NCBI GenBank assembly: GCA_034509925.1
Contig: CM067531.1
Location: forward strand, 3,417,501 to 3,481,500
DNA length: 64,000 nt
Reading direction: 5' to 3'
DNA from: Hirudinaria manillensis
Lineage: Eukaryota > Annelida > Clitellata > Hirudinida > Hirudinidae
Below are positions 10,834 through 26,500 of the stretch, piece by piece. Numbering within the stretch: position 1 is the stretch's first letter; each line of letters starts with the position of its first letter. Made by a program: the position numbers and the translations under genes. The notes below the pieces were generated by a model, which saw nothing but the letters and a program-made list of their open reading frames with translations, was not told where the DNA came from and ran no database searches.

Positions 10834-13755
10834 AGCATGACCAACAATGATTTATTCAGCAGCCTACTCTTTGCCATTTTCTTCACAAGGAGATATTTCT
10901 TATCACAAGTCATCCAGGTGAATTTAAATCAATAACTGGACAGGTTATCATTCATTTCGAGACCATCCGTTATGCTCTTCTCTTCTTATTGTTGCTGTTG
11001 TTGTTGTTGTTGCTGTTATCACTTATGCCATCACTCTTTCGGAAATGTTGAAAATAATAATAATAATAAATAATAATAATAATATATATATAAATATATA
11101 TATTTATTTATTTATAATTATAGTAATTGTGACAATAACAAACAATTACTAAAAAATATACATTTGTCATTATTATTGTTATTGTCAATCAATTAAAATA
11201 TTAATAATAATAATAATACTAAATATAACGGCATTTATTATTTACATATTATGCTATAATTTTTAAATGATTAATTAATGAGTCATTTGTTACATAATTA
11301 TTTCTAATTTAGTCATAAATCTTCATTAACTCGTGCCTCCCGAGATGTAACACGGTTTTGCCGCACATTATCATCATCATCATCATCATCATCATCATCT
11401 CCACTCTTGATTCATCTCATCCTATACTACGATAACAACCACTTTCTTTCAATCAACAACTATTCATTCATCTGCTTTTCTTTCACTCATTCTTGGGGTT
11501 CAATTTAAAAGGATTCGTGTGTTCTTAGACAACGCACAAAGTATCCAGTTGTCAACCACTTTCATCATCATCATCATCATCATCATCGTCGTCGTCGTCG
11601 TCGTCGTCGTCGTCATCATTATCACCATCATTATAATTATCTTTATCATCATTATTTTCAAAATTGTATTTCCATCAATTCATTGGAAAACTAAGAAGCG
11701 AAAGTGAATCTTATTGCATTATAATAAAAATAAATACTATTTATTATATGACGTGGAATAATAATCATATTAATAATTTATCACGAATATTTTAATATTT
11801 TTATAATTACGATTATTATTGCTAATTAATTGTTAATGAATGGTTAAATTATTATAATAATAATAATTACAATTATCAATACAGCTAAAGATTATTAAAT
11901 ATTATAATGCTATTAAACAGCATTAAACATATAATTAAATAAAATCAAAATTAAAAATCTCTACAGTCCGTTGTGATGTTGTGTGTTTGTATCCATCGAG
12001 TAGAACAAGATTTGTGTTGTTGTTGGTGTTGTTGTTGTTGTTGGTGGTGGTGGTGTCTGTTGTTGCTGTGCCGTCAACTTTGGAATCAACAACTATAACA
12101 ACAACATCTTGATGATCATGATGATGATCATGATAATAATAATACGATGACGGAAATGAAGTTGGTACAACAACAACGACGACGACGACGACAACAACAA
12201 TAACCTCGCGTTTCGCATGGTTAGCTATTAATAACCATTACCCTTTCTTTCCTTCTTCAAAGTCATCAAAGTTAACCTCATCGAACAAATTTAACGAACA
12301 AAAATTCTTTTTAAATTAAATGAAATTAAACTCGAAAACATTTGAAATTCGTTTGAAAATTAAAAATCGTTATTCAATTGTATTTTCCAAGACGAAATAT
12401 CAAACAAAACATGATGGATAGTACAGTCGTTTGAACTATCATTACCATCATGTCGTCGCCGTCGTCATCATCATCATCATCTTCACCATCGTCATCATAT
12501 CATCATCATTATCAAAACCATCAGCTCATCATGCAAAATCAACAAACGCATTAATCAATCCTTAATTTGAGACCACATCTCAAATAACAATTTAAAGATT
12601 TTAAAATGTTTTTTTTTTCTTAAATTGCTTCCAATTGCTTTTTATTTATTTCCGGCCATTTTCATCCTCGTACATTCTTACAAAGGTCAAACAAAAGTCA
12701 AACAACCTCATTGTGTATCGCTAGCTTTATACTGCTAAACAATATTTCTGTTGTTATCAACGAGAGTGTATTTCAAATGAATTTCCAGATTAATTTGTCA
12801 TTAATCAAACTAAAATGGATTTTTTTGCATATAAAAGTAAAAATAAACGCTTAAATAACATTCAAATTCAAACATATTAAATGTTAAACATTACAAAATT
12901 ATCGAAATATCAATACACTATTAATAATTGATCTAATTATCAAGAAATTATTAATAATTATTTTTAATAGTTCTTAAATGTTAGTCTCTAATAAACCCTA
13001 AAAAAATTCAATTATTATGAACAATTCCACTTAATTATTGCATTTAGGAGTTTAATTATTGAAAATAGAAACATTTATGACTTTAAATTATCCTCTCATT
13101 TTATAACTTTATTCTTTCAAAAATCCAAAGCTCGTTGTTGCATGTTCGTTGAACGTTTGTAAATGTTTTGCACGAAAATCAATGAAAACCAAGCAAAGAT
13201 ACAAAAAAAAATTGACCACGTCAGGTAAAATGTTGACAGAGAAGATACCGCCTAAAACTAAATATTTATTCGAAGTTCTAAGCAAAATATGCTTCGAGAA
13301 AAATGAATAAATTCATTAAATTGTAGAAATATTAAACAAACATCATTAAATTGGCACATTATAATTGAACATTTTTTGCTTTTTATGCCCGAGGTTATCC
13401 GATCTTTCGAGTGCGTTTTTGCCATTTTCGTTACCATATCGACCTCTACTCTCAGTTGCGATAAACAAGTACGTTTATAAATTAGACTGCGCTTCATGAG
13501 ATCTCTTAATGTCAGTCAAACAATAAACAACATTCACAGAATTATTCACTTTTAAACTTTTAAAAGCCTAAATAGAATAAATAAATAGAACCCATAAATA
13601 GACTAAATACAAATAAATAGTATAAATAATTTTGACCCTAGAGAGAAAACAAATAAAAACCAAAAATACAAAAATATGAAAATGTATCTCACGAAATAGA
13701 CGAGATTGAAGATGAACAGGGTGTACTTGGCGCACTTGACTGAACCGGATACCAT
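6435..13755 (-). CDS. Tetraspanin, 240 aa, seven coding exons
   Basis: Exons: 13755-13693, 9485-9297, 9147-9073, 8762-8670, 8281-8129, 6930-6847 and 6500-6435, all joined in phase 0. The start reads [17 protein letters not shown], the typical tetraspanin N-terminus. TM1 is split by the long first intron. TM2 ([19 protein letters not shown]) is followed by GYCGAIKES, and TM3 lies in the third exon. The large extracellular loop carries [20 protein letters not shown] and a final GC, giving six cysteines. TM4 is [11 protein letters not shown] plus [14 protein letters not shown]. The tail ends KDYQSV, a C-terminal YxxPhi motif like the endolysosomal sorting signal of CD63-type tetraspanins. The protein would organise membrane microdomains. 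The exact orthologue (CD63, CD151 or tsp-like) is not decided. It is divergent from CFAP100 on the right. Confidence 0.93.
6732..6826. repeat. Tandem duplication, period 44 bp
   Basis: An AT-rich unit (taaaattaataagttataat...) occurs twice in a row, starting near 6737 and 6781, essentially identical. It lies in the last intron of the tetraspanin gene. Confidence 0.75.
7610..7700. repeat. (ATGG)n microsatellite
   Basis: About 13 perfect GGAT/ATGG tetranucleotides at 7610-7662, continuing as degenerate GAATGGAG copies. Intronic in the tetraspanin gene. Confidence 0.95.
9822..9870. repeat. (ATA)n microsatellite
   Basis: Uninterrupted AAT/ATA triplets, about 16 units, in the first intron of the tetraspanin gene. 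Confidence 0.95.
10010..10055. repeat. (GTT)n(GCT)n microsatellite
   Basis: Run of GTT followed by GCT triplets within the tetraspanin first intron. Confidence 0.85.
10637..10838. repeat. Long (ATC)n-type compound microsatellite
   Basis: About 200 bp of CAT/ATC triplets with ACC and AAC variants, ending in (CAG)n. Any protein read from it (poly-I/T or poly-M/V) is an artefact of the repeat. Intronic in the tetraspanin gene. Confidence 0.9.
11558..11640. repeat. (ATC)n(GTC)n microsatellite
   Basis: ATC triplets followed by about ten GTC triplets and then degenerate ATC/ATT. A related pure (ATC)n run lies at 11369-11399. Confidence 0.9.
12012..12200. repeat. Cluster of GTT, GGT, GAT and AAC/GAC triplet repeats
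   Basis: Successive short triplet arrays: GTT/GGT near 12012-12066, TGA/GAT around 12114-12135, and AAC then GAC at 12163-12200. Another CAT/CGT run is at 12450-12505. All lie in the tetraspanin first intron. Confidence 0.85.
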
Positions 13756-15260
13756 TTTGGCGGCAAAGAGCAGACGACGACCACAAGAAACTGACTTCCT
13801 GTCACTTAAATACCCGGTCTCGAGATCACGTGATGCCGGCCAGGTGTTGCGTTTGTTGGGGAAGTTTGAAGGGTATAGGAAATCAATGACCTCTTTCAAA
13901 AAGGCTATCAATAGACCAATTATCAAAGCTAGCGCTTTTCAACCTTCAACATCATGGCCGCTGTTATGTCATGTACTGAGTTATACTTTTGCGATCGAAC
14001 TTTATTTTCCAATTCAACTTCATTGACTTTATTCAGTGCGTTTTCTAAATTCAGGAAAATTATTTGTTTGTCTGCTATTAATGCTATTAAATTCGATTAA
14101 ATAAACGTAAGATATAAGCCACAAACATTCGAAATTGACCAAAGACTGTGATTAGACTATTGGAAGACAGTTTCGTTTGAAGCAGTATTTTTGATATTTC
14201 GTCGAGAAATTAGATTTGAAATTACCTCCTCTGGTTTTGATTTTCGGCTGGCTTTTGGGTGGTTTTCTCTAATTGATAGGAATTGCGGGTCAATATAATG
14301 AAATCATTCTTTAGCTGGTTTTTTTTTTACCAGCAAATGGACAGTGTCCATTTATCAACGTGTACCTTGCTATCATTTGGACGTTCTTGTCTTCTTGGCG
14401 CGTTCTCGTTCGAAATAATAAACTCATCTTTTTAATAATGGATTGCTTTTTAGTTTGTTTTTATTGTGGAAGTGATATTAATAACTCCTCTATTATTCTA
14501 AGTTACGGTATGATGCTTTGAATACGGGCGGACGAGAAATTAAGTATTCCTATTTCCTGCCGTTCGATTTGCTGAAATTTTGTTCCTTCTGAAAATGCAG
14601 CCTTTGAATTGTATTTATAACTATAATTATATTATAGGTATATTCATGTAATTATCTGATGTGTTTGAAAGCTTTCACTTTATTGATCGCCAGGTGCCGA
14701 CTAAGTAATCAATTGAAAATAAAATTGTGCGGAATGATCGATCTGTTTCGATAATTAAATTTCGATGTACAACTTCGTTTCAAGTTCAATAGTTCCCCTT
14801 TTAGTAAAAAATAGCCATTATTTTCATTACATCTATATTTATATCGTAAGTGTTAATAATATCATGAACATATCTATTTATATTTTAAATCTATTTCCTC
14901 CTTACTAAATATTATCAACGTCTACTTAAATGTTGTAATTAAACTCGTTATTCAATGTTCTGCACAAGCTGCCCCAATAAATATAAAATCCGTTTTTGTA
15001 AAGCAATTCTGCTAGAGAATTCAGAGTCTAGAAAATATTAATTTCGCAATCGATAAATTAAATTTTCTTGTTCCAATAATTTCACAAATTAAAGATGCAA
15101 CTTTTGTTCCTTTAAAACTCACGATACGAGAAAGTTTAAAAAAATCACTCATGTAAATGTGGTTGTCATGATAACAGTTTGTGAAAAATCACTTTCCGCT
15201 GATCTGGGTGGCGGTTACTTAGAATATAGTTTTCTAGTAAGTTTATTAAAGAAATAAGCC
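13756..15260. promoter_or_regulatory. Divergent intergenic region between tetraspanin and CFAP100
   Basis: About 1.5 kb separate the two start codons, which point away from each other. The stretch should hold both promoters and 5'UTRs. I see no convincing TATA box or coding sequence; open frames here are short and not splice-compatible. Confidence 0.4.
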
Positions 15261-19107
<3,847 letters not shown>

Positions 19108-19247
19108 TCTGTGTGGTCAAAATAAGACCTTGAAACAAGCTTTATTGATGTTTAATATCCTTCTTGGATTTTTTTAGTGAAATTAGTTTATAATGCAAAA
19201 TGTCTTCAGATGTCACAAGTTTCTGGTCTTCTTCATTTTTTTCTAGA

Positions 19248-19253
19248 AATAAA
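19248..19253 (+). terminator. Candidate poly(A) signal of CFAP100
   Basis: AATAAA 141 nt past the CFAP100 stop. It may overlap the 3' flank of the convergent small gene at 19332. Confidence 0.4.
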
Positions 19254-19331
19254 AACGATAGTTTTTAGAATTACATATATTCACAAATTCCAAAACTTTC
19301 AAGATACATTGCCATTTCTAAACATTAACAA

Positions 19332-19565
19332 CTACTGACCACTGTAAATGGTAGACAATGATGCACCATATTTCTTCCAAGCAAAGTGAATACCAAATAG
19401 ATTTAGGGTCAGCCACATTAACAGAGCAATCAATAACTTTATCTGGAAATCGAGTTCTGGTATCGAAAACGGTAGATTGACTTCTTGTGGTAAATAATTT
19501 GACAGGAGCGATTCTAGCTTAGGACCTTCGTCCAAATTGTTTCCAGAAATTTCAAATTCCTCCAT
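19332..19565 (-). CDS. Small putative single-pass membrane protein, 77 aa
   Basis: A single-exon frame from an ATG at 19565 to TAG. It has an acidic N-terminal half, then a hydrophobic stretch (KLLIALLMWLTLNLFGIHFA, about residues 43-62) followed by WKKYG, a positive-inside flank. The amphipathic LP/FSIPELD region before the membrane segment and the well-formed TM make it look like a real protein rather than chance AT-rich frame. It is convergent with CFAP100. I do not recognise the family; conserved small organelle membrane proteins of this size exist, so localisation is open. Confidence 0.5.
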   Translation of the reverse strand: MEEFEISGNNLDEGPKLESLLSNYLPQEVNLPFSIPELDFQIKLLIALLMWLTLNLFGIHFAWKKYGASLSTIYSGQ

Positions 19566-20316
19566 AAGTTTGTAACGTCATGGACGAAATTTGTATCTAC
19601 GTGCAGTTAGAAAATCCAGGATAGGCCTATCCAACCGTAGAACAATTCCTTTATAAACAAACTATTGACCGGATCTTAAAAATATGCCCGAACAGTTTCA
19701 CTCTATAATTAAGCTGTTTTAGGAAATAATCTTAAAATATCCCTCCTCGAAACCTTAATAATAAGAATTTGAAAATTAATTCTTCAAATACGGCCAAAAT
19801 GCACAACTCCCATGAGAGAAGACGTTTAACAGGGCCTTGTGACATCCTAATTTAATACTCATATGTCATATTTACTTTTAAAACAGGTTTTAAAGCGTCT
19901 AATAAACATAGAAGCACAAAAATTGCATCGCAAATGAAAAAAACATCTTCAAAGCACCATATCAGCAAGTGGAGACAAGATTTTGCTCAACCTTACTTTG
20001 GTTCTAGAATTACATCTAAAATTAAGAATAACAGAAATATATTTAAACACTCTCTTTGTCTTTAAGGTATCGACAAAAGTTTTGTTAATTAAGTATTCCA
20101 TATTTTTAAGAATGGGAAAAAGCCAAAGGGACAATTCAAATTTAGGACAGATGTTTTGAGGCATCAAAAATATGCCTTTTTTAAAATAATTATCTCCATG
20201 ACGTATACAGAATCCTATAAAACATATCGTAATTGTCAAGCAGTTTAAATTGAATTGATTTCAGATGTTGTGAGCGTTAATAGAAAGAAGGTCGTGAAGT
20301 AAATAAGTCTTTGAAA
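19566..20316. other. Intergenic region between the 77-aa gene and uS12m
   Basis: Presumed divergent promoter region. A 96-codon minus-strand frame at 19949-20239 has a composition expected by chance and no recognisable motif. Nothing else seen. Confidence 0.4.
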
Positions 20317-21093
20317 ATGTCTGCGCTGGGTCGATTTGGACAGTTACTTCTTACACAAACGGCTAAAACTCTTTCTTTTGGAAGTTCGAAAGTTATCGGT
20401 ATTTCTCTTCAATTTTTCTCAGTTTATCCGTACCTTCTGTTGTAATCGAAAATTTTCTGTGGTGAAGTTTATTCACCTACAAAATCGGCCTAAAATTAGG
20501 GCATGGAGAATTTTTCTGCTACTTGATGGGATATTATCTTATTTATCTATCATTTAGTGATAAATTTAATATCTCTTATTTTTTCCATAGCTCATTCATG
20601 GACAAACATTTTGAAGGCCTCAACTTTCACGAAATCTCTGGTTCCCCCATGCAACACAAATATGCTTTCTAGAGTTTCTTCCATCCTGAAGTCCTCTTCC
20701 ATTAATGTTCAAAATACCAGCATTAGAAACTTTGAAATGTTTTCATTTCAAGATGATCTCAGTAAATTTTTGAAAAGACGCATTGCCAAAGGCCTCCCTC
20801 GATTCAAGAGATCTAGAATAAGTTACACCGGTGGCAAGCCATTTTTGAAGGGAGTTGTCCTTAAAACGATTATAAGAAAACCAAAGAAACCCAATTCAGC
20901 CAACAGAAAGTGTGTTCAGGTTAGACTCAGCAACGGAAGAGAAACCACCGCTTATGTGCCTGGGGTTGGACACAATCTCCAGGAGCATCATGTTGTTTTG
21001 GTTCAGGGAGGAAGAGTAAAGGATTTGCCAGGAGTTAAATTAAAATGTGTGAGAGGAGTTTATGATCTGCCACATGTCAAGAAAGATCGATAA
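20317..21093 (+). CDS. MRPS12: Mitochondrial ribosomal protein S12 (uS12m)
   Basis: Two exons, 20317-20398 and 20591-21093 (phase-1 junction), give 194 aa. The N-terminus ([20 protein letters not shown]) and the following basic, hydroxylated region look like a mitochondrial presequence. The body is classic uS12: [39 protein letters not shown] and [20 protein letters not shown]. uS12 sits at the decoding centre of the small mitoribosomal subunit, and its PNSA and GHNLQEH loops are the parts that line it. The exon 2 frame also starts with ATG upstream, but the splice-joined ATG in exon 1 gives the expected targeting peptide. Confidence 0.96.
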
Positions 21094-21143
21094 CGCTGAT
21101 AAATTCAACTTATTATTAATATAAGTTTAGATGATCAACTTTC

Positions 21144-21149
21144 AATAAA
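21144..21149 (+). terminator. Poly(A) signal of uS12m
   Basis: AATAAA about 50 nt after the uS12m stop codon. Confidence 0.7.
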
Positions 21150-21992
21150 AAAAACACTACATTGTCTGTTTAAACCCTCTATAAATACACATTTTCTTTC
21201 TAGGAAATTCATCTCTTAATTTTCTTTTAGGTGTTCAAGTATAATTCGATACATGTAGGATGTTTATTGTTCGTTAGCTATTTCCAAATTTTGGTATAAC
21301 CATTATTTGGTGAGGTTAGAAGCAAAAGTGATTTGGGGAATTATGTTTTGGACCCTCTAATGATAAATAACATAATGAAACTATGGTGGGGTGACCAAAG
21401 AATTAGAGTGGCGGTTTGGAGGAAGCAGCCAGTAGATTGTGAGATGTGAATGCTAAGGTCGTGTGAGTCCTCTAAACGATCGAGGGCCTTGAACAGAGCT
21501 GCAAGGGGGTGCGTGGGACTGGCCCGAATTTATTCGTTTTGAGAGATTCCCGACGCCCCAAACAGTTCACACGAAATCCTCAACGAACTTGGCTGTATTT
21601 GACAGTAAGAATTTAACTGTTTTTAATAGGAACTTATTTTTAAATTTTATCTATTAATAGTCGTCTAAAGCCAAATTTTTACTGAATTGTTAATAACGGT
21701 TTATATCAATTTTGAAATAAATTAGTAATTTCAAATTGAGGTAATATAAAAATACAATTCAAAAAGGTTTGCCATGGTTGTTAATCAGTAATAATATTAT
21801 TTAAATTGTTTTACAATATTATTAAAATATTTTAAATAATTGTTGATTAGAGGATTGTTTACATTGTTAACATAAGGGGGCCGGCTTCGGAAGCTTTGTC
21901 GAAAAATTGTCGGATAAACAAACTTGACGGGAGGGCCGATATTTGAGAATATTTTAAGGTGGTTTGATCTTATCGTATATTAGCTGCTTAGA
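21150..21992. other. Intergenic region / promoter of the SR splicing factor gene
   Basis: No supported open frame. A GC-richer patch at 21400-21600 contrasts with the AT-rich surroundings and may be promoter or 5'UTR of the downstream gene. Confidence 0.35.
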
Positions 21993-23005
21993 ATGAGTTA
22001 TAGAGGCGAGGGTAAAGAGGGTCAAGTTTACGTGGGCAATTTGCCTCCCGATGTAAAGACTAGGGAAGTCGAGGATCTATTTTATAAGTTCGGCAAAATT
22101 AACTTTATAAACCTAAAAGAAAGAAATAATCCACCATTTGCCTTCATCGAATTTGACGACCCTAGGTCAGTTTACTCGGATTTTGTTTCAATTTCGTAGT
22201 TGCATTTCGTACCATATTTCGAAGCTGTAGATTTATTTATAAAGTTCGTTTGAGCTGAGTTTATCAAAAATGTATTATTGAAATGAGGTTTATGACAGAA
22301 AGGGGTTTATCTTGTGAAAGATCATTTAACCCATAATATGACAAGTGTTAAATTTTATCCAAATATTATTTTATATGAATTAGAGATGCTGAAGATGCCA
22401 TAAAGGAGAGAGATGGATACAATTATGATGGTTACACTTTACGTGTCGAACACCCAAGAGGAGAAAGAGGAAGGAGTGGAAGGGTTGAAGGAAGATATGA
22501 AGGCCGAAGCAGTAGGCCAAGTCGTGGAAGAGGGAGGGGATCCTTTGGACCCCAAAGAAGATCTGACTACAGGATCCTCGTATCCGGTTCGAATATCTGC
22601 ATTGCTTTATGAGCTCATAGATCTATTACTCATTAAACATTGTTTGTTGTTCATCAGGACTGCCCTCATCAGGGAGCTGGCAGGATTTGAAGGATCACTT
22701 GCGGGAAGCTGGAGACATAGTTTACGCAGACACTTACGGAGACGGAACGGGAATAGCCGAATTCCTCCGATATGATGACATGAAGTATGCAGTGAAGAAG
22801 TTGGATGACACCAAGTTTAAGTCGCACGAGGTGATATTGGAAGTTACCGGTTTGTTTTTCTATTGTAACTAACAAATTGTCTTTATAATTGATTAATTAA
22901 TAGGGGGAGACATCATACATAAGGATCAAGGAAGATTGCAAATCAAAGTCTGCGTCCAGGTCTAGGTCCAGGAGCCGTAGCGACTCCAGAAGAAGGGACC
23001 ATTAA
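21993..23005 (+). CDS. SR splicing factor of the SRSF1/SRSF9 type, 216 aa
   Basis: Exons 21993-22165, 22384-22586, 22658-22830 and 22904-23005 join in phase. RRM1 (residues about 10-83) carries [20 protein letters not shown] and [17 protein letters not shown]. It is followed by a Gly/Arg-rich linker ([20 protein letters not shown]). RRM2 has the pseudo-RRM hallmark [19 protein letters not shown]. The C-terminus is a very short RS tract ([16 protein letters not shown]). SRSF1 binds exonic enhancers and recruits U1 and U2AF; the RS tail is phosphorylated by SRPK and CLK kinases. The RS domain is much shorter than in vertebrate SRSF1 and closer to SRSF9, so assignment between the two paralogues is not possible here. 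Confidence 0.94.
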
Positions 23006-23054
23006 GTCTCCAAGAGATGGAAGTACTTGTTGGACAGGCACCTACACAAGAAAT

Positions 23055-23060
23055 AATAAA
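23055..23060 (+). terminator. Poly(A) signal of the SR splicing factor gene
   Basis: AATAAA 50 nt past the stop codon. Confidence 0.65.
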
Positions 23061-23561
23061 CTGTTTCATCTTCAATTTGTAATAGAAAGTGTCATTGGTA
23101 CTCCAACAAATGTTTTTATTTAATTTTGTAGAGTTGCTTGTTGATAACTGACGGAACATTCCCTCAGATTGCATGTTGGAAATGATTCCGGGTCGTAGTA
23201 GTTGAAGTCTCCCTTCATGAATTAATAGAAATGATAAATTGGGCCATTGCCTTATGTGTATATGAATTTACACAACTACCTACGTCTTCAGCAAGTCATA
23301 CTAAGTGGGGACTGAGCCTATTTTGTTTGCAAATTACATTTTTGTAATTGAGTTTATGTATTGCTCGAACAGCAATGATTTCTAATCACCACTCTATACT
23401 CTCTACTTAATGAAACACATGAAAGTTGCAGGGTCTAAACATTTTGGAAATTATTTATTAATGCATAGCAGAGGAGGCAATAATCTTCATAATTTATCGT
23501 GATCACTCTTCGATAATAGAATACAAAAGCAAATGAGCCTCAATATTGTGTCATAACAAGT
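23061..23561. other. Convergent 3' intergenic region
   Basis: About 500 bp between the plus-strand SR gene and the 3' end of the minus-strand macro-PARP gene. No supported coding frame. Confidence 0.5.
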
Positions 23562-26500
23562 TTAGTTGTAGTGGATTAAGTATTCAGGGTAAGCTTGCTC
23601 ATCATTGAAGACAACATGGATGGTTGGATCAGTTGCATCGTCCACCACAGAATTTAATCCTGCAGGAACGTCTCTGAGTTTTGGAGATCCGTTTGCATAT
23701 CTCCCTGTCAGCACCAGACACAAGTAAGCCAGTCTTTTACCGTCGGCATCGGGTTGTGGTTGATGTACATCGGAAAATGATTTGAAAAAGTAACTTCCTG
23801 TGCCGAAATCAGCAACTAAGAAAATTTAAAGATTTAAATATTTAAAATTTAAATATCAGATCTCATAAAATCCACAATCCTAGTATTCTATTAATTCGAG
23901 CAAATTATAGCAATACATGGGCTTTAAAAGGTGATCTTTTGGAATTTTGCACTGCTTGAAGAGTTTGAACAATAAACGAACCATGAGAAGGTCTGATTTC
24001 TCTAAATCTGTTAAAGCCATTGTTGTTTATGTCTTTGGTGATGTCTGCTGGTCCAACAGTATGCCATAATCTATGCTCAATTTTGATATTGGTTCGGTTT
24101 TTGAATGCTTCTTTCAGATACTCTTTTGCTATCGAGTATTGTTTGTAAAAAGGTGCATTTTGTACCCTTTCAACCTAAAATAACCAGAACATTCTTTCAC
24201 ATGTATTTTGCAAACTAAAAAATAAAAAATTTAATTTTCCAATGACAAGTTAAATATGAGAGACAAAAATATTCATAAATTTAGTTGTCATAAGACATTT
24301 ATTCAATTTTTATCTAGACTAGATGAACTAAGTATAGAAAGTTTTTACTAGAAGCATTTACTAATAATTACTTTCAATACCTTCAATATGGAATTAACAA
24401 GATTTCCTGCTGAACTATAGACCAATCTCTTAACTTCTCCATACTCTTGGCTTTTGAAATGGAGTGTGACCAACTCAAGGCCATTCTGAGTAAAGTCCCA
24501 GGTCAAAGGGTAGACTTCATCTGAAATTAAAAATGATTTTCCATTAAATCTTAAAAGATTGTCACTAACATCATGCCATGAATCTGAAATTCACTTTCGG
24601 TCATTCTCTTGACTTTAACAGCATTTGAAGGAGTTGAGACTTGATACTCCTGCATGGTTTTGAAATCTATTTCATACTGACCAATGTCCTCCATCCAAGA
24701 AACCTTAGGTTGCTTTGCAGAAAATGCTTTCTCAATAATTAAATTTATTTCTGTGGGATACTTTCTGAAGTCCACATTTTTATGATACCACTGCACCTGT
24801 ATAATGCAGATCAGTTTCCTCAGTCCATTATATGATTTAATATATTAGTAATTAGCATAATATTATATAATTATTATATTATACAATATATATATATATA
24901 TAATCATGTATTATAAATCAGTAGATTTGAAAAGGATGATTATTATTATTACCATACACTCAATGAATTACAGCCTTCCTAACAAATCAAGATAGGATGA
25001 TGTCAAATGCATGTCAAACTTTGTTTATGAATCTGTTAACTTGCTATTTGTCTTAATAATAAAGATAGTTACATAGGGCTAAGGTTGTAATATCCATCCC
25101 TGGTATAAAAGTATATAATTAACTCTTTAAAATTCATAATAATGACATAATTAGTTCTTTTAGCCTCATTTGACCTTCTATCAAAAACCTTGGACAGACA
25201 GATAAGATATTTTTCAGAATAACTTATAAAATTTCAACATAAACTGTCATAACCTCCTAAGGTCCCCTATGATCAAGCCCCATACATGAGAAAATAGATG
25301 GTAATTGTACTATTATGATGTTATTTACTAAATATTATGATAATAATAGGTATGATAATATTAAACCTGTTGAGCAATACTTTTGGCCTCTTCTAGTTTT
25401 CCAACCCTTTCAACAGCACTTTTGATGACATCCATAATTAGACTTTCGCAAATGGATATTTTTGCAGAGATGCCTTTCAATGTGATTCTGCTTTTGTATT
25501 TGTCAATGTCAATTGAATTGATGGCTTGTTCCTCAGCATGCGCAATCATTGTAGCAAACTGGAAAACAATTGAAAATACTCTGACTATGATTTTTATTTT
25601 TAGATTTACAGTAATTCTTACCTCATCATCATCCAATTTGTTAATAACAGGATTTTCAATAATCCTCTCTTTTGTGTTTTTGGCCAAAGCATCATTTATT
25701 TCTTCCAAGGCTTTGTCGGCATTCTTCTCGGACGTTGCAAAAATGTAAAGATGATCTTTAGAAAACCTTTGAGATGAATGACCTAGTTGAAAAATAAAGA
25801 ACTATAGTTTATAGAAACATTTCATGAACATTCAAACTTTATGCTGCTAATGAGAAGTGGATTTGTATAATGTACGAGAGTAAGAGTACAAGAGGTGCTT
25901 AGATCATTTATAAGGTTTAGGACATTCAATTTCACCAGTTAATTGTTAATAATTATATCAGTACCTGCAGGGTGGTAAAATGTCTAACAGGAAAGGCAGT
26001 CATGATGAAAATAAGTTTTAGATGCACTAGTTTTAGACACTTAAACGACCATAGTAAATAAAAGATTAAAAGAAACAATAGCAGAAAGAAACATTAATGA
26101 GATACCCCCCCATCATTTGTGTCGTACCACAGAGATACTTGGCAGTCCATGGTTTGGTTTCCAAACCATGACATGTAATGAGTGCTGCTTATCATGCACA
26201 AGTGCGCATTCAGCTAACCTACACGCTAAAATCAGTACCGTCATTTACCAAGTTTTAAAATTACCTTTGATAGATTTATCTTGATAACCACTTTGTTCTT
26301 TCAAAATTTTTATAGCCCTTTCCATTTCTTTTCCATCAAAAACAATTATTCTAACATATTTCAAGTGACGTTGATCATGTTTTGCAAATTTTTCAAACCT
26401 TCCTAGCATCGTTGATAGCACGACCGAGAGATCTTTCTGATATTGACCTAGAGATGGAATTTAATCCTAGTTCAAGCAATGGCTATTAGTCATTATTAGC

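Noticed and set aside
10568..10840. Open frames of poly-Ile/Thr and poly-Met/Val on both strands
   Set aside because: They are translations of ATC/GAT microsatellites inside the tetraspanin first intron.
19949..20239. 96-codon minus-strand frame upstream of uS12m
   Set aside because: Composition typical of random AT-rich sequence; no domain or conserved feature visible.
20557..20590. Upstream ATG contiguous with uS12m exon 2 as the start codon
   Set aside because: The segment crosses a good acceptor (TTTTTTCCATAG); the spliced exon 1 gives a typical mitochondrial presequence.
24886..24903. TA dinucleotide run
   Set aside because: Short and unremarkable in AT-rich intron sequence; not listed as a repeat feature.
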